Part shown: positions 10,588 through 24,769 of the stretch, in pieces
How the letters are laid out: every line of letters begins with the position of its first letter
Numbering within the stretch: the first letter of the stretch is position 1
Assembly (NCBI RefSeq): GCF_026230105.1
Contig: NC_079476.1
Location: forward strand, 2,873,209 to 2,937,208
DNA length: 64,000 nucleotides
Source: Diorhabda sublineata
Lineage: Eukaryota > Arthropoda > Insecta > Coleoptera > Chrysomelidae
Reading direction: 5' to 3'
Notes under the pieces: generated by a model
What the model saw: only the letters and a program-made list of their open reading frames with translations
What the model was told of the DNA's origin: nothing
Databases searched by the model: none
Position numbers and translations under genes: made by a program

Positions 10588-13500
10588 GAAATGAAAAACG
10601 ATCCCAAATGACAAGAATTGATGTCAATTGAAGCCAATTGACATCTATTGTCATTTAATATCGATCACCTTGTATATATACCAAAAAATAAATGAAAAGC
10701 GATCTCAAATGACAAGAATTAATGGCCATTGAAGCCAATTGACGTCTATTGTCATTTAATGTTGATCACCTTGTATATATACCAAAAAATAAATGAAAAG
10801 CGATCTCAAATGACGAGAATTGATGTCGATTGAAGCCAATTGACGTCTATTGTCATTTAATGTTGATCACCTTGTATATATACCAAAAAATAAATGAAAA
10901 ACGATCTCAAATGACGAGAATTGATGTTGATTGAAGCCAATTGACGTCTATTGTCATTTAATGTTGATCACCTTGTATATATACCAAAAAACGGATGAAA
11001 AGCGATCTCAAATGACAAGAATTGATGTCTATTGAAGCTAATTGACGTCTATTGTCATTTAATGTTGATCACCTTGTATATATAACAAAAAATGGATGAA
11101 AAGCGATCTCAAATGACGAGAATTGATGTCGATTGAAGCCAATTGACGTCTATTGTCATTTAATGTTGATCACCTTGTATATATAACAAAAAATGAATGA
11201 AAAGCGATCTCAAATGACGAGAATTGATGTCGATTGAAGCCAATTGACGTCTATTGTCATTTAATGTTGATCACCTTGTATATATACCAAAAAACGGATG
11301 AAAAGCGATCTCAAATGACAAGAATTGATGTCGATTGAAGCCAATTGACATCTATTGTCATTTAATGTTGATCACCTTGTATATATACCAAAAAATAAAT
11401 GAAAAGCGATCTCAAATGACAAGAATTGATGTCGATTGAAGCTAATTGACGTCTATTGTCATTGAATGTTGATCACCTTGTATATATACCAAAAAATAAA
11501 TGAAAAGCGATCTCAAATGACAAGAATTGATGTCGATTGAAGCTAATTGACGTCTATTGTCATTTAATGTTGATCACCTTGTATATATAACAAAAAATGG
11601 ATGAAAAGCGATCTCAAATGACGAGAATTGATGTCGATTGAAGCCAATTAACGTCTATTGTCATTTAATGTTGATCACCTTGTATATATACCAAAAAATA
11701 AATGAAAAGCGATCTCAAATGACAAGAATTGATGTCGATTGAGGCCAATTGACGTCTATTGTCATTGAATGTTGATCACCTTGTATATATACCAAAAAAT
11801 AAATGAAAAGCGATCTCAAATGACAAGAATTGATGTCGATTGAAGCTAATTGACGTCTATTGTCATTTAATGTTGATCACCTTGTAGATATATACCAAAA
11901 AATAAATGAAAAGCGATCTCAAATGACAAGAATTGATGTCGATTGAGGCCAATTGACGTCTATTGTCATTGAATGTTGATCACCTTGTATATATACCAAA
12001 AAATAAATGAAAAGCGATCTCAAATGACAAGAATTGATGTCGATTGAAGCCAATTGACGTCTATTGTCATTTAATGTTGATCACCTTGTATATATGACAA
12101 AAAATGGATGAAAAGCGATCTCAAATGACTAGAATTGATGTCGATTGAAGCCAATTGACGTCTATTGTCATTGAATGTTGATCACCTTGTATATATGACA
12201 AAAAATGGATGAAAAGCGATCTCAAATGACGAGAATTGATGTCGATTGAAGCCAATTGACGTCTATTGTCATTTAATGTTGATCACCTTGTATATATACC
12301 AAAAAATAAATGAAAAGCGATCTCAAATGACGAGAATTGATGTCGATTGAAGCCAATTGACGTCTATTGTCATTTAATGTTGATCACCTTGTATATATGA
12401 CAAAAAATGGATGAAAAGCGATCTCAAATGACGAGAATTGATGTCGATTGAAGCCAATTGACGTCTATTGTCATTTAATGTTGATCACCTTGTATATATA
12501 CCAAAAAATAAATGAAAAGCGATCTCAAATGACGAGAATTGATGTCGATTGAAGCCAATTGACGTCTATTGTCATTGAATGTTGATCACCTTGTATATAT
12601 GACAAAAAATGGATGAAAAGCGATCTCAAATGACGAGAATTGATGTCGATTGAAGCCAATTGACGTCTATTGTCATTTAATGTTGATCACCTTGTATATA
12701 TACCAAAAAATAAATGAAAAGCGATCTCAAATGACGAGAATTGATGTCGATTGAAGCCAATTGACGTCTATTGTCATTTAATGTTGATCACCTTGTATAT
12801 ATGACAAAAAATGGATGAAAAGCGATCTCAAATGACGAGAATTGATGTCGATTGAAGCCAATTGACGTCTATTGTCATTTAATGTTGATCACCTTGTATA
12901 TATGACAAAAAATGGATGAAAAGCGATCTCAAATGACGAGAATTGATGTCGATTGAAGCCAATTGACGTCTATTGTCATTTAATGTTGATCACCTTGTAT
13001 ATATACCAAAAAACGGATGAAAAGCGATCTCAAATGACAAGAATTGATGTCGATTGAAGCCAATTAACGTCTATTGTCATTTAATGTTGATCACCTTGTA
13101 TATATACCAAAAAATAAATGAAAAGCGATCTCAAATGACAAGAATTGATTTCGATTGAAGCCAATTGACGTCTATTGTCATTGAATGTTGATCACCTTGT
13201 ATATATACCAAAAAATAAATGAAAAGCGATCTCAAATGACAAGAATTGATGTCGATTGAAGCTAATTGACGTCTATTGTCATTTAATGTTGATCACCTTG
13301 TATATATAACAAAAAATGGATGAAAAGCGTTCTCAAATGACGAGAATTGATGTCGATTGAAGCCAATTGACGTCTATTGTCATTTAATGTTGATCACCTT
13401 GTATATATACCAAAAAACGGATGAAAAGCGATCTCAAATGACAAGAATTGATGTCGATTGAAGCCAATTAACGTCTATTGTCATTTAATGTTGATCACCT

Positions 13501-16500
13501 TGTATATATACCAAAAAATAAATGAAAAGCGATCTCAAATGACAAGAATTGATTTCGATTGAAGACAATTGACGTCTATTGTCATTTAATGTTGATCACC
13601 TTGTAGATATATACCAAAAAATAAATGAAAAGCGATCTCAAATGACAAGAATTGATGTCGATTGAGGCCAATTGACGTCTATTGTCATTTAATGTTGATC
13701 ACCTTGTATATATACCAAAAAATAAATGAAAAGCGATCTCAAATGACAAGAATTGATGTCGATTGAGGCCAATTGACGTCTATTGTCATTGAATGTTGAT
13801 CACCTTGTATATATACCAAAAAATAAATGAAAAGCGATCTCAAATGACAAGAATTGATTTCGATTGAAGCCAATTGACGTCTATTGTCATTTAATGTTGA
13901 TCACCTTGTATATATACCAAAAAACGGATGAAAAGCGATCTCAAATGACAAGAATTGATGTCGATTGAAGCCAATTAACGTCTATTGTCATTTAATGTTG
14001 ATCACCTTGTATATATACCAAAAAATAAATGAAAAGCGATCTCAAATGACAAGAATTGATGTCGATTGAGGCCAATTGACGTCTATTGTCATTTAATGTT
14101 GATCACCTTGTATATATAACAAAAAATAAATGAAAAGCGATCTCAAATGACAAGAATTGATTTCGATTGAAGCCAATTGACGTCTATTGTCATTGAATGT
14201 TGATCACCTTGTATATATACCAAAAAATAAATGAAAAGCGATCTCAAATGACAAGAATTGATTTCGATTGAAGCCAATTGACGTCTATTGTCATTTAATG
14301 TTGATCACCTTGTATATATACCAAAAAACGGATGAAAAGCGATCTCAAATGACAAGAATTGATGTCGATTGAAGCCAATTGACGTCTATTGTCATTTAAT
14401 GTTGATCACCTTGTATATATAACAAAAAATGAATGAAAAGCGATCTCAAATGACGAGAATTGATGTCGATTGAAGCCAATTGACGTCTATTGTCATTTAA
14501 TGTTGATCACCTTGTATATATAACAAAAAATGAATGAAAAGCGATCTCAAATGACGAGAATTGATGTCGATTGAAGCCAATTGACGTCTATTGTCATTTA
14601 ATGTTGATCACCTTGTATATATACCAAAAAACGGATGAAAAGCGATCTCAAATGACAAGAATTGATGTCGATTGAAGCCAATTGACGTCTATTGTCATTT
14701 AATGTTGATCACCTTTTATATATAACAAAAAATGAATGAAAAGCGATCTCAAATGACAAGAATTGATGTCGATTGAGGCCAATTGACGTCTATTGTCATT
14801 TAATGTTGATCACCTTGTATATATACCAAAAAAACGGATGAAAAGCGATCTCAAATGACAAGAATTGATGTCGATTGAAGCCAATTGACGTCTATTGTCA
14901 TTTAATGTTGATCACCTTGTATATATACCAAAAAATAAATGAAAAGCGATCTCAAATGACAAGAATTAATGGCCATTGAAGCCAATTGACGTCTATTGTC
15001 ATTTAATGTTGATCACCTTGTATATATATCAAAAAATAAATGAAAAGCGATCTCAAATGACGAGAATTGATGTCGATTGAAGCCAATTGACGTCTATTGT
15101 CATTTAATGTTGATCACCTTGTATATATACCAAAAAATAAATGAAAAACGATCTCAAATGACGAGAATTGATGTCGATTGAAGCCAATTGACGTCTATTG
15201 TCATTTAATGTTGATCACCTTGTATATATACCAAAAAACGGATGAAAAGCGATCTCAAATGACGAGAATTGATGTCGATTGAAGCTAATTGACGTCTATT
15301 GTCATTTAATGTTGATCACCTTGTATATATAACAAAAAATGGATGAAAAGCGATCTCAAATGACGAGAATTGATGTCGATTGAAGCCAATTAACGTCTAT
15401 TGTCATTTAATGTTGATCACCTTGTATATATACCAAAAAATAAATGAAAAGCGATCTCAAATGACAAGAATTGATGTCGATTGAGGCCAATTGACGTCTA
15501 TTGTCATTTAATGTTGATCACCTTGTATATATAACAAAAAATAAATGAAAAACTATCTCAAATGACAAGAATTAATGGCCATTGAAGCCAATTAACGTCT
15601 ATTGTCATTTAATGTTGATCACCTTGTATATATACCAAAAAATAAATGAAAAGCGATCTCAAATGACAAGAATTGATTTCGATTGAAGCCAATTGACGTC
15701 TATTGTCATTGAATGTTGATCACCTTGTATATATACCAAAAAATAAATGAAAAGCGATCTCAAATGACAAGAATTGATGTCGATTGAAGCTAATTGACGT
15801 CTATTGTCATTTAATGTTGATCACCTTGTATATATAACAAAAAATGGATGAAAAGCGTTCTCAAATGACGAGAATTGATGTCGATTGAAGCCAATTGACG
15901 TCTATTGTCATTTAATGTTGATCACCTTGTATATATACCAAAAAACGGATGAAAAGCGATCTCAAATGACAAGAATTGATGTCGATTGAAGCCAATTAAC
16001 GTCTATTGTCATTTAATGTTGATCACCTTGTATATATACCAAAAAATAAATGAAAAGCGATCTCAAATGACAAGAATTGATTTCGATTGAAGCCAATTGA
16101 CGTCTATTGTCATTTAATGTTGATCACCTTGTAGATATACCAAAAAACGGATGAAAAGCGATCTCAAATGACAAGAATTGATGTCGATTGAAGCTAATTG
16201 ACGTCTATTGTCATTTAATGTTGATCACCTTGTATATATACCAAAAAAACGGATGAAAAGCGATCTCAAATGACAAGAATTGATGTCGATTGAAGCCAAT
16301 TAACGTCTATTGTCATTTAATGTTGATCACCTTGTATATATACCAAAAAATAAATGAAAAGCGATCTCAAATGACAAGAATTGATTTCGATTGAAGCCAA
16401 TTGACGTCTATTGTCATTGAATGTTGATCACCTTGTATATATACCAAAAAATAAATGAAAAGCGATCTCAAATGACAAGAATTGATGTCGATTGAAGCTA

Positions 16501-19500
16501 ATTGACGTCTATTGTCATTTAATGTTGATCACCTTGTATATATAACAAAAAATGGATGAAAAGCGTTCTCAAATGACGAGAATTGATGTCGATTGAAGCC
16601 AATTGACGTCTATTGTCATTTAATGTTGATCACCTTGTATATATACCAAAAAACGGATGAAAAGCGATCTCAAATGACAAGAATTGATGTCGATTGAAGC
16701 CAATTAACGTCTATTGTCATTTAATGTTGATCACCTTGTATATATACCAAAAAATAAATGAAAAGCGATCTCAAATGACAAGAATTGATTTCGATTGAAG
16801 CCAATTGACGTCTATTGTCATTTAATGTTGATCACCTTGTAGATATACCAAAAAACGGATGAAAAGCGATCTCAAATGACAAGAATTGATGTCGATTGAA
16901 GCCAATTAACGTCTATTGTCATTTAATGTTGATCACCTTGTATATATACCAAAAAACGGATGAAAAGCGATCTCAAATGACAAGAATTGATGTCGATTGA
17001 AGCCAATTAACGTCTATTGTCATTTAATGTTGATCACCTTGTATATATACCAAAAAACGGATGAAAAGCGATCTCAAATGACAAGAATTGATGTCGATTG
17101 AAGCCAATTAACGTCTATTGTCATTTAATGTTGATCACCTTGTATATATACCAAAAAATAAATGAAAAGCGATCTCAAATGACAAGAATTGATGTCGATT
17201 GAGGCCAATTGACGTCTATTGTCATTTAATGTTGATCACCTTGTATATATACCAAAAAATAAATGAAAAGCGATCTCAAATGACAAGAATTGATGTCGAT
17301 TGAGGCCAATTGACGTCTATTGTCATTTAATGTTGATCACCTTGTATATATACCAAAAAATAAATGAAAAGCGATCTCAAATGACAAGAATTGATGTCGA
17401 TTGAGGCCAATTGACGTCTATTGTCATTGAATGTTGATCACCTTGTATATATACCAAAAAATAAATGAAAAGCGATCTCAAATGACAAGAATTGATTTCG
17501 ATTGAAGCCAATTGACGTCTATTGTCATTTAATGTTGATCACCTTGTATATATACCAAAAAACGGATGAAAAGCGATCTCAAATGACAAGAATTGATGTC
17601 GATTGAAGCCAATTAACGTCTATTGTCATTTAATGTTGATCACCTTGTATATATACCAAAAAATAAATGAAAAGCGATCTCAAATGACAAGAATTGATGT
17701 CGATTGAGGCCAATTGACGTCTATTGTCATTTAATGTTGATCACCTTGTATATATACCAAAAAATAAATGAAAAGCGATCTCAAATGACAAGAATTGATG
17801 TCGATTGAGGCCAATTGACGTCTATTGTCATTGAATGTTGATCACCTTGTATATATACCAAAAAATAAATGAAAAGCGATCTCAAATGACAAGAATTGAA
17901 TTCGATTGAAGCCAATTGACGTCTATTGTCATTTAATGTTGATCACCTTGTATATATACCAAAAAACGGATGAAAAGCGATCTCAAATGACAAGAATTGA
18001 TGTCGATTGAAGCCAATTAACGTCTATTGTCATTTAATGTTGATCACCTTGTATATATACCAAAAAATAAATGAAAAGCGATCTCAAATGACAAGAATTG
18101 ATGTCGATTGAGGCCAATTGACGTCTATTGTCATTTAATGTTGATCACCTTGTATATATAACAAAAAATAAATGAAAAGCGATCTCAAATGACAAGAATT
18201 GATTTCGATTGAAGCCAATTGACGTCTATTGTCATTGAATGTTGATCACCTTGTATATATACCAAAAAATAAATGAAAAGCGATCTCAAATGACAAGAAT
18301 TGATTTCGATTGAAGCCAATTGACGTCTATTGTCATTTAATGTTGATCACCTTGTATATATACCAAAAAACGGATGAAAAGCGATCTCAAATGACAAGAA
18401 TTGATGTCGATTGAAGCCAATTGACGTCTATTGTCATTTAATGTTGATCACCTTGTATATATAACAAAAAATGAATGAAAAGCGATCTCAAATGACGAGA
18501 ATTGATGTCGATTGAAGCCAATTGACGTCTATTGTCATTTAATGTTGATCACCTTGTATATATAACAAAAAATGAATGAAAAGCGATCTCAAATGACGAG
18601 AATTGATGTCGATTGAAGCCAATTGACGTCTATTGTCATTTAATGTTGATCACCTTGTATATATACCAAAAAACGGATGAAAAGCGATCTCAAATGACAA
18701 GAATTGATGTCGATTGAAGCCAATTGACGTCTATTGTCATTTAATGTTGATCACCTTTTATATATAACAAAAAATGAATGAAAAGCGATCTCAAATGACA
18801 AGAATTGATGTCGATTGAGGCCAATTGACGTCTATTGTCATTTAATGTTGATCACCTTGTATATATACCAAAAAACGGATGAAAAGCGATCTCAAATGAC
18901 AAGAATTGATGTCGATTGAAGCCAATTGACGTCTATTGTCATTTAATGTTGATCACCTTGTATATATACCAAAAAATAAATGAAAAGCGATCTCAAATGA
19001 AAAGAATTAATGGCCATTGAAGCCAATTGACGTCTATTGTCATTTAATGTTGATCACCTTGTATATATATCAAAAAATAAATGAAAAGCGATCTCAAATG
19101 ACGAGAATTGATGTCGATTGAAGCCAATTGACGTCTATTGTCATTTAATGTTGATCACCTTGTATATATACCAAAAAATAAATGAAAAACGATCTCAAAT
19201 GACGAGAATTGATGTCGATTGAAGCCAATTGACGTCTATTGTCATTTAATGTTGATCACCTTGTATATATACCAAAAAACGGATGAAAAAGCGATCTCAA
19301 ATGACGAGAATTGATGTCGATTGAAGCTAATTGACGTCTATTGTCATTTAATGTTGATCACCTTGTATATATAACAAAAAATGGATGAAAAGCGATCTCA
19401 AATGACGAGAATTGATGTCGATTGAAGCCAATTAACGTCTATTGTCATTTAATGTTGATCACCTTGTATATATACCAAAAAATAAATGAAAAGCGATCTC

Positions 19501-20990
19501 AAATGACAAGAATTGATGTCGATTGAGGCCAATTGACGTCTATTGTCATTTAATGTTGATCACCTTGTATATATAACAAAAAATAAATGAAAAACTATCT
19601 CAAATGACAAGAATTAATGGCCATTGAAGCCAATTAACGTCTATTGTCATTTAATGTTGATCACCTTGTATATATACCAAAAAATAAATGAAAAGCGATC
19701 TCAAATGACAAGAATTGATTTCGATTGAAGCCAATTGACGTCTATTGTCATTGAATGTTGATCACCTTGTATATATACCAAAAAATAAATGAAAAGCGAT
19801 CTCAAATGACAAGAATTGATGTCGATTGAAGCTAATTGACGTCTATTGTCATTTAATGTTGATCACCTTGTATATATAACAAAAAATGGATGAAAAGCGA
19901 TCTCAAATGACGAGAATTGATGTCGATTGAAGCCAATTGACGTCTATTGTCATTTAATGTTGATCACCTTGTATATATACCAAAAAACGGATGAAAAGCG
20001 ATCTCAAATGACAAGAATTGATGTCGATTGAAGCCAATTAACGTCTATTGTCATTTAATGTTGATCACCTTGTATATATACCAAAAAATAAATGAAAAGC
20101 GATCTCAAATGACAAGAATTGATTTCGATTGAAGCCAATTGACGTCTATTGTCATTGAATGTTGATCACCTTGTATATATACCAATAAATAAATGAAAAG
20201 CGATCTCAAATGACAAGAATTGATGTCGATTGAAGCTAATTGACGTCTATTGTCATTTAATGTTGATCACCTTGTATATATAACAAAAAATGGATGAAAA
20301 GCGATCTCAAATGACGAGAATTGATGTCGATTGAAGCCAATTGACGTCTATTGTCATTTAATGTTGATCACCTTGTATATATACCAAAAAATAAATGAAA
20401 AGCGATCTCAAATGACAAGAATTGATTTCGATTGAAGCCAATTGACGTCTATTGTCATTTAATGTTGATCACCTTGTAGATATATACCAAAAAATAAATG
20501 AAAAGCGATCTCAAATGACAAGAATTGATGTCGATTGAGGCCAATTGACGTCTATTGTCATTTAATGTTGATCACCTTGTATATATAACAAAAAATAAAT
20601 GAAAAGAGATCTCAAATGACAAGAATTGATTTCGATTGAAGCCAATTGACGTCTATTGTCATTGAATGTTGATCACCTTGTATATATACCAAAAAATAAA
20701 TGAAAAGCGATCTCAAATGACAAGAATTGATTTCGATTGAAGCCAATTGACGTCTATTGTCATTTAATGTTGATCACCTTGTATATATACCAAAAAATAA
20801 ATGAAAAGCGATCTCAAATGACAAGAATTGATTTCGATTGAAGCCAATTGACGTCTATTGTCATTTAATGTTGATCACCTTGTATATATAACAAAAAATG
20901 GATGAAAAGCGATCTCAAATGACGAGAATTGATGTCGATTGAAGCCAATTGACGTCTATTGTCATTTAATGTTGATCACCTTGTATATTT
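10588..20990. repeat. 101-bp satellite array, about 100 units
   Basis: The landmark GATCACC recurs every 101 bp from 10663 to 20974, giving about 102 intervals. A few units are 1-4 bp longer through an extra GATA or A. Units are highly similar and vary at a handful of recurring sites: GACAAG/GACGAG, GATGTC/GATTTC, GAAGCC/GAGGCC, CATTTAATG/CATTGAATG, AATAAATG/AACGGATG/AATGGATG. No long open frame exists in any frame. Each unit contains an imperfect 51-bp dyad between AAATGACAA and TTGTCATTT. The left-most units are the most diverged; the right edge breaks off at CTTGTATATTTAAAAA. Confidence 0.98.
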
Positions 20991-21605
20991 AAAAAAATAA
21001 AATAAAATGAACTATAAAAACATATCAAGTAACAGTCAATCATAACGAATAAATTGTCGATCAGTTTATTATTCTTTGTTTTGCGTATCAATGATGTATA
21101 CATAATATATTTTATTTTTATACCCAAAAATCAATACATCCGATAATTTGCCTCATTCGAGTGTCGTATTATCGAGCCTTATCACCACTCCAAACATAAA
21201 GTGTATGCTGCTTTTATATTTAGGATGCTTCGGAAAGAGGAACTAACCACTTTATCAAGTATTTTTATCTACGAGGTAATTAAACTTAAACGATGCAAAT
21301 ATAAACTCAAACGAAAAACTTGAAATCTAGAAATGATTATTATCTTGAAAGTACGAAATTTATTACTGGTGCATTTTAAATTAAAGCTAATTCTATGGCT
21401 TCGTTCGCAGTAGATAACTTGGACACATTCCTAATTTATTCTGAATATTTTTTGGACGTTTCAAATGTGCACGCTTTGTTCAGAATATGTTCAAAATTAG
21501 CTAGGAGAATAAAATGTTTGTAATTAACTGGGTTTATTATTCATATTTGTGAGTATAAAGTCAACTACCACATTTTTTAAATACAATTATTTAGAAAACC
21601 ACATA
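20991..21605. other. AT-rich sequence, no gene seen
   Basis: Spacer between the satellite and a mariner. Nothing recognised. Confidence 0.6.
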
Positions 21606-22357
21606 CGAGGGGGTACCCAAAAGTAACCGGAATATCATTGCCATGGGAGGAGCTTTTGTAGTACTGATTTCTGCCGCTAGGGCTTGCCTAATGCAACTCA
21701 TCGCCAGTTCAGTGCTGCGCAGGCCGTTGACCTGTCACGTTCTGTTCGTCACTAGTGATCGTTTTTGCTAGTGCTGTTTCACTACTGCTTCGTTTTTTTA
21801 CGAGGCAAATTTAAGTAAACAACGTGCGGTGAAATTTTGTTTTCTACTCAGTAAAAACGCTGCTGAAACTGTTTTAATGTTGAAAACTGCATACAAAGAT
21901 GATGCTATGCGGAAAACTCAAGTGTATGAGTGGTTTTCTCGATTTAAAAATGGCGATATGTCGATTGATGACAAACCTCGCTCTGGACGTCCATCAACTA
22001 CCCGAATCGACGAAAATGTTGAAAGAATTTAAGAACTTCCACCATGACAAAGCACCTGCACACTCAGCCATCACTGTTAGTCAGTTTTTGGTTAAAAATA
22101 ACATGGTTCCGGTGCACCACGCACCTTACTCGCCTGACCTGGCTCCCTGCGACTTTTTCTTGTTTCCACGCATAAAAATGGGCATGAAAGGACGGCAATT
22201 TGAAAACATTGAAGACATGAAGAAAAGAAAGAGACAGGAGCTTGCAGCCATCTTTAAAGATGAGTTCAAACAATGTTTCGAACAGTGGAAGCACCGCTGG
22301 GACAAATGTATTACTTGTAATGGAGAGTATTTTGAAGGGGATAAAGTTGTTTTGTAA
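21606..22357 (+). mobile_element. Internally deleted mariner
   Basis: A terminal repeat CGAGGGGGTACCCAAAAGTA begins at 21606 just after TA (21604-21605). The transposase N-terminus follows at 21829-22032 (KNAAETVLMLKTAYKD, VYEWFSRFKNGDMS, SGRPSTTR, DENVERI). It then jumps in another frame to the second catalytic Asp region, HHDKAPAHSAITVSQFL at about 22038, the third region HHAPYSPDLAPCDFFLFPR, and the C-terminus CITCNGEYFEGD, with a stop at 22355-22357. The second HTH half and the first catalytic Asp block, normally about 130 residues, are missing, so it cannot encode active enzyme. The expected inverted repeat was not found beyond the stop. Confidence 0.85.
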
Positions 22358-22379
22358 ATAGATTAGAGGTTATTTTGTG

Positions 22380-23290
22380 GTAAATATCACAAAAAGGATG
22401 AATTGCACATGCGCCAGATTAAAAATTCTTCCATTGAACGTATTCAGAATACGTTCGGAATTAGAAAACTGTACCCCACGAACACAGTATTTTGAATCCT
22501 GAAGATGTTTTATTAGCACAGCGAACGCACAAACTACGCATGAATCTGGTGACAGAATATGTTCCGGATATCTACATCGTATTTTAGAACCGATTGTACT
22601 CGTAATATGTCAATAAGAATTTTTAGAATGTTCTATCGAAAACAGATTCGTACTCGTGAAAACATAAAATCATAACAATACTAATAGATTTATGGTAAAT
22701 AAAAATTATATTAATCAACTTTCTTTCCACGCTATGCCTAATAAATCTCCTATTATTAAAAATGTTCTGATCAATACTACTAACCGTATAACTAGCGCCC
22801 TCTATGAGAGTCAGAAATAAGAACGAATTCATTGGATATTTCAATTCAATGTTGCCAGTAGTTGCGACAAAACCGCCAATAATTTATTTTTGTTGCGAAA
22901 ATTTTTTTACTGAGCAAACACAATTTTCTGTCTATTCTAGAGACGGGATCATCTTTTTTTGAAGCACCCTTTATAAGGCGTAATTAGATTTTTAAACTTT
23001 AATGTTATAGAAATTATTTCTGACGTTTAAACGTATGTAGAGTTGTGTAGCCTAACGATACAACCTCATTGTATACATTTACTGTAATATAAAAAGGGTT
23101 TTAAAAATGTTTGTTTGCATCAAAGGAAATACGTAACAGAGAAACTTCCTTTAGAGGGAAATATTCACGTTTCCCCTTTTACTACTCTGATAAATCAAAT
23201 TAACGTTGTTCAGTAAACCTATTTCAAAGTATCTCACTTGCAATTTCTATTTTCCTATTTTTTTTTATCAAAATTTAGATATTTATTTAA
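22380..23290. other. Intronic AT-rich sequence with one perfect palindrome
   Basis: No gene was recognised. A perfect 10-bp dyad with one central base (GAACGTATTC-A-GAATACGTTC) lies at 22436-22456, possibly the hinge of an old inverted-repeat element. Confidence 0.5.
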
Positions 23291-23309
23291 GAAAAACGTG
23301 TACGGTATT

Positions 23310-24170
23310 ATTCAAAGTTTTGCCCATCCGAAGCTATGACCTTTTCCCATCTTTCTCGTAATTTGTGGACCCCATCCTCCCAGTGAGGGCGTTCTGCACC
23401 GACCGGAACAAATGGTGGTCAGAAGGGGCAAGGTCTGGACTATAAGGCGGGTGATGGAAAACTTCCCATCCACTGTTTTCCAAATAATTCTTAGCCGGAG
23501 TAGCAACGTGCGGCCGAGCGTTGTCATGATGGAAAATTATTGTCTCTCGTGTCTGGTTGCATACTCCGGGCGTTTTTCGGCTACTGCTCTCTTCAAACGG
23601 ATTAATTGTGTCCGATAGCGTTCTCCATTGATAGTTTCACCCGGATTTAGCAGGTCATAATACAGCCCACCTTTCTGATCCCACCATTACCTTCGCGCCA
23701 TGGATATTCGGCTTTGCCGTTGAATTGGCTGGTTGGCCGGATTTCACATATGATTTTTTGCGCTGGTGGTTGTCGTAATGGATCCATTTTTCATCACCAG
23801 TAACCATCCGATGCAAAAATGATTTCCTTCTGTCGCCTTTCGACGTCTCTCGTCTTGAGTTCATGTGGAACCCAATTTCCTTGCTTTTGAATATATCCAG
23901 CTGCCTTTAAACATTTTGAAATGGCTGCCTGGGTGGCACCCAAAGATTCTGCGAGTTCTTTTTGTGTTTGGCAACAATCTTCATCGAGTGATGCTTCCAG
24001 TTCTTCATCTTCAAACTTTTTTGGCTTTCCAGGACGTTCATCGTCTTCCAAGCCAAAATCACCACTTTTAAATCGTACAAACCACTTTTGGCACGTTTGC
24101 TCAGCTAGAGCATATTCACCATAAGCTTTCACCAAAATACTATGACTTTCCGCAACATTTTTCTTCATAT
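23310..24170 (-). mobile_element. Mariner (cecropia-like), deleted and frameshifted
   Basis: Minus-strand start MKKNVAESHSILVKAYGE at 24166. Then come QTCQKWFVRFKSGDF, DDERPGKPKKFEDEELE, the QTQKELAESLGATQAAISK helix-turn-helix, and GNWVPHELKTRDVERR. At about 23835 a small deletion and frameshift remove roughly ten residues, after which RKSFLHRMVTGDEKWIHYDN (first catalytic Asp) continues. Further shifted frames give HHDNARPHVA (second Asp, about 23520) and HHPPYSPDLAPSDHHLF (third, about 23440). Family members of this type run about 345 residues, so most of the length survives. It is inactive through several frameshifts. The terminal repeats were not resolved. Confidence 0.85.
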
Positions 24171-24769
24171 TAAAGTGATGAAGCAAAAACACTTCAAAAC
24201 ACAACAAAGTTTTTGAGTGAAAAAAAATGATACAATTTAAAAATTTTGGATCGAGGGCTATCCTTATAAGGTTTGACAAAAATCCACTCTAACCTTTAGA
24301 TCGTCTGGCAAGAGCTCTTAGACTGTAATATATGAAATGAAAATTAACATCAGATAACTATTTTCTACTACTACATTTTTTTAATCAATAACACACGAAG
24401 TAAAAATATCATCAAGTGGGCGAGGTCCACTAATTACATTAATGGATTAGGGACAAGTTTGACTTGTTATTGGTAGGAGGAAATATCTATTGTGTAAATT
24501 GGGAGCATACAACTGATGACTGTTAAGCAGTAAAAAATGTTTTCTCGCCGTTTATACGAGATACCCAGAGATAATGTTTTAATTATCTCTTAAATTTTAT
24601 AGTTTGAAATGGATCCAATTATTTTTACACAATACTGAAGGCGGAACAGAGTCAATTCTGTACATCACCAACACATAACAAAAAATAAGCGGAAAACTAA
24701 ATACTAATTAATAGTTAATTAAGTGCCATATCACGAAATTTTCCGCAGACCAAATTTTTTTCTATAGTT

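Noticed and set aside
10588..20990. CRISPR array
   Set aside because: There are no unique spacers; the whole 101-bp unit repeats, which is satellite structure, in an animal genome.
24252..24280. CGAGGGCTATCCTTATAAGG as the 5' TIR of the 23.3-24.2 kb mariner
   Set aside because: Its orientation points away from that transposase, so it would belong to another element to the right, of which nothing else is visible.
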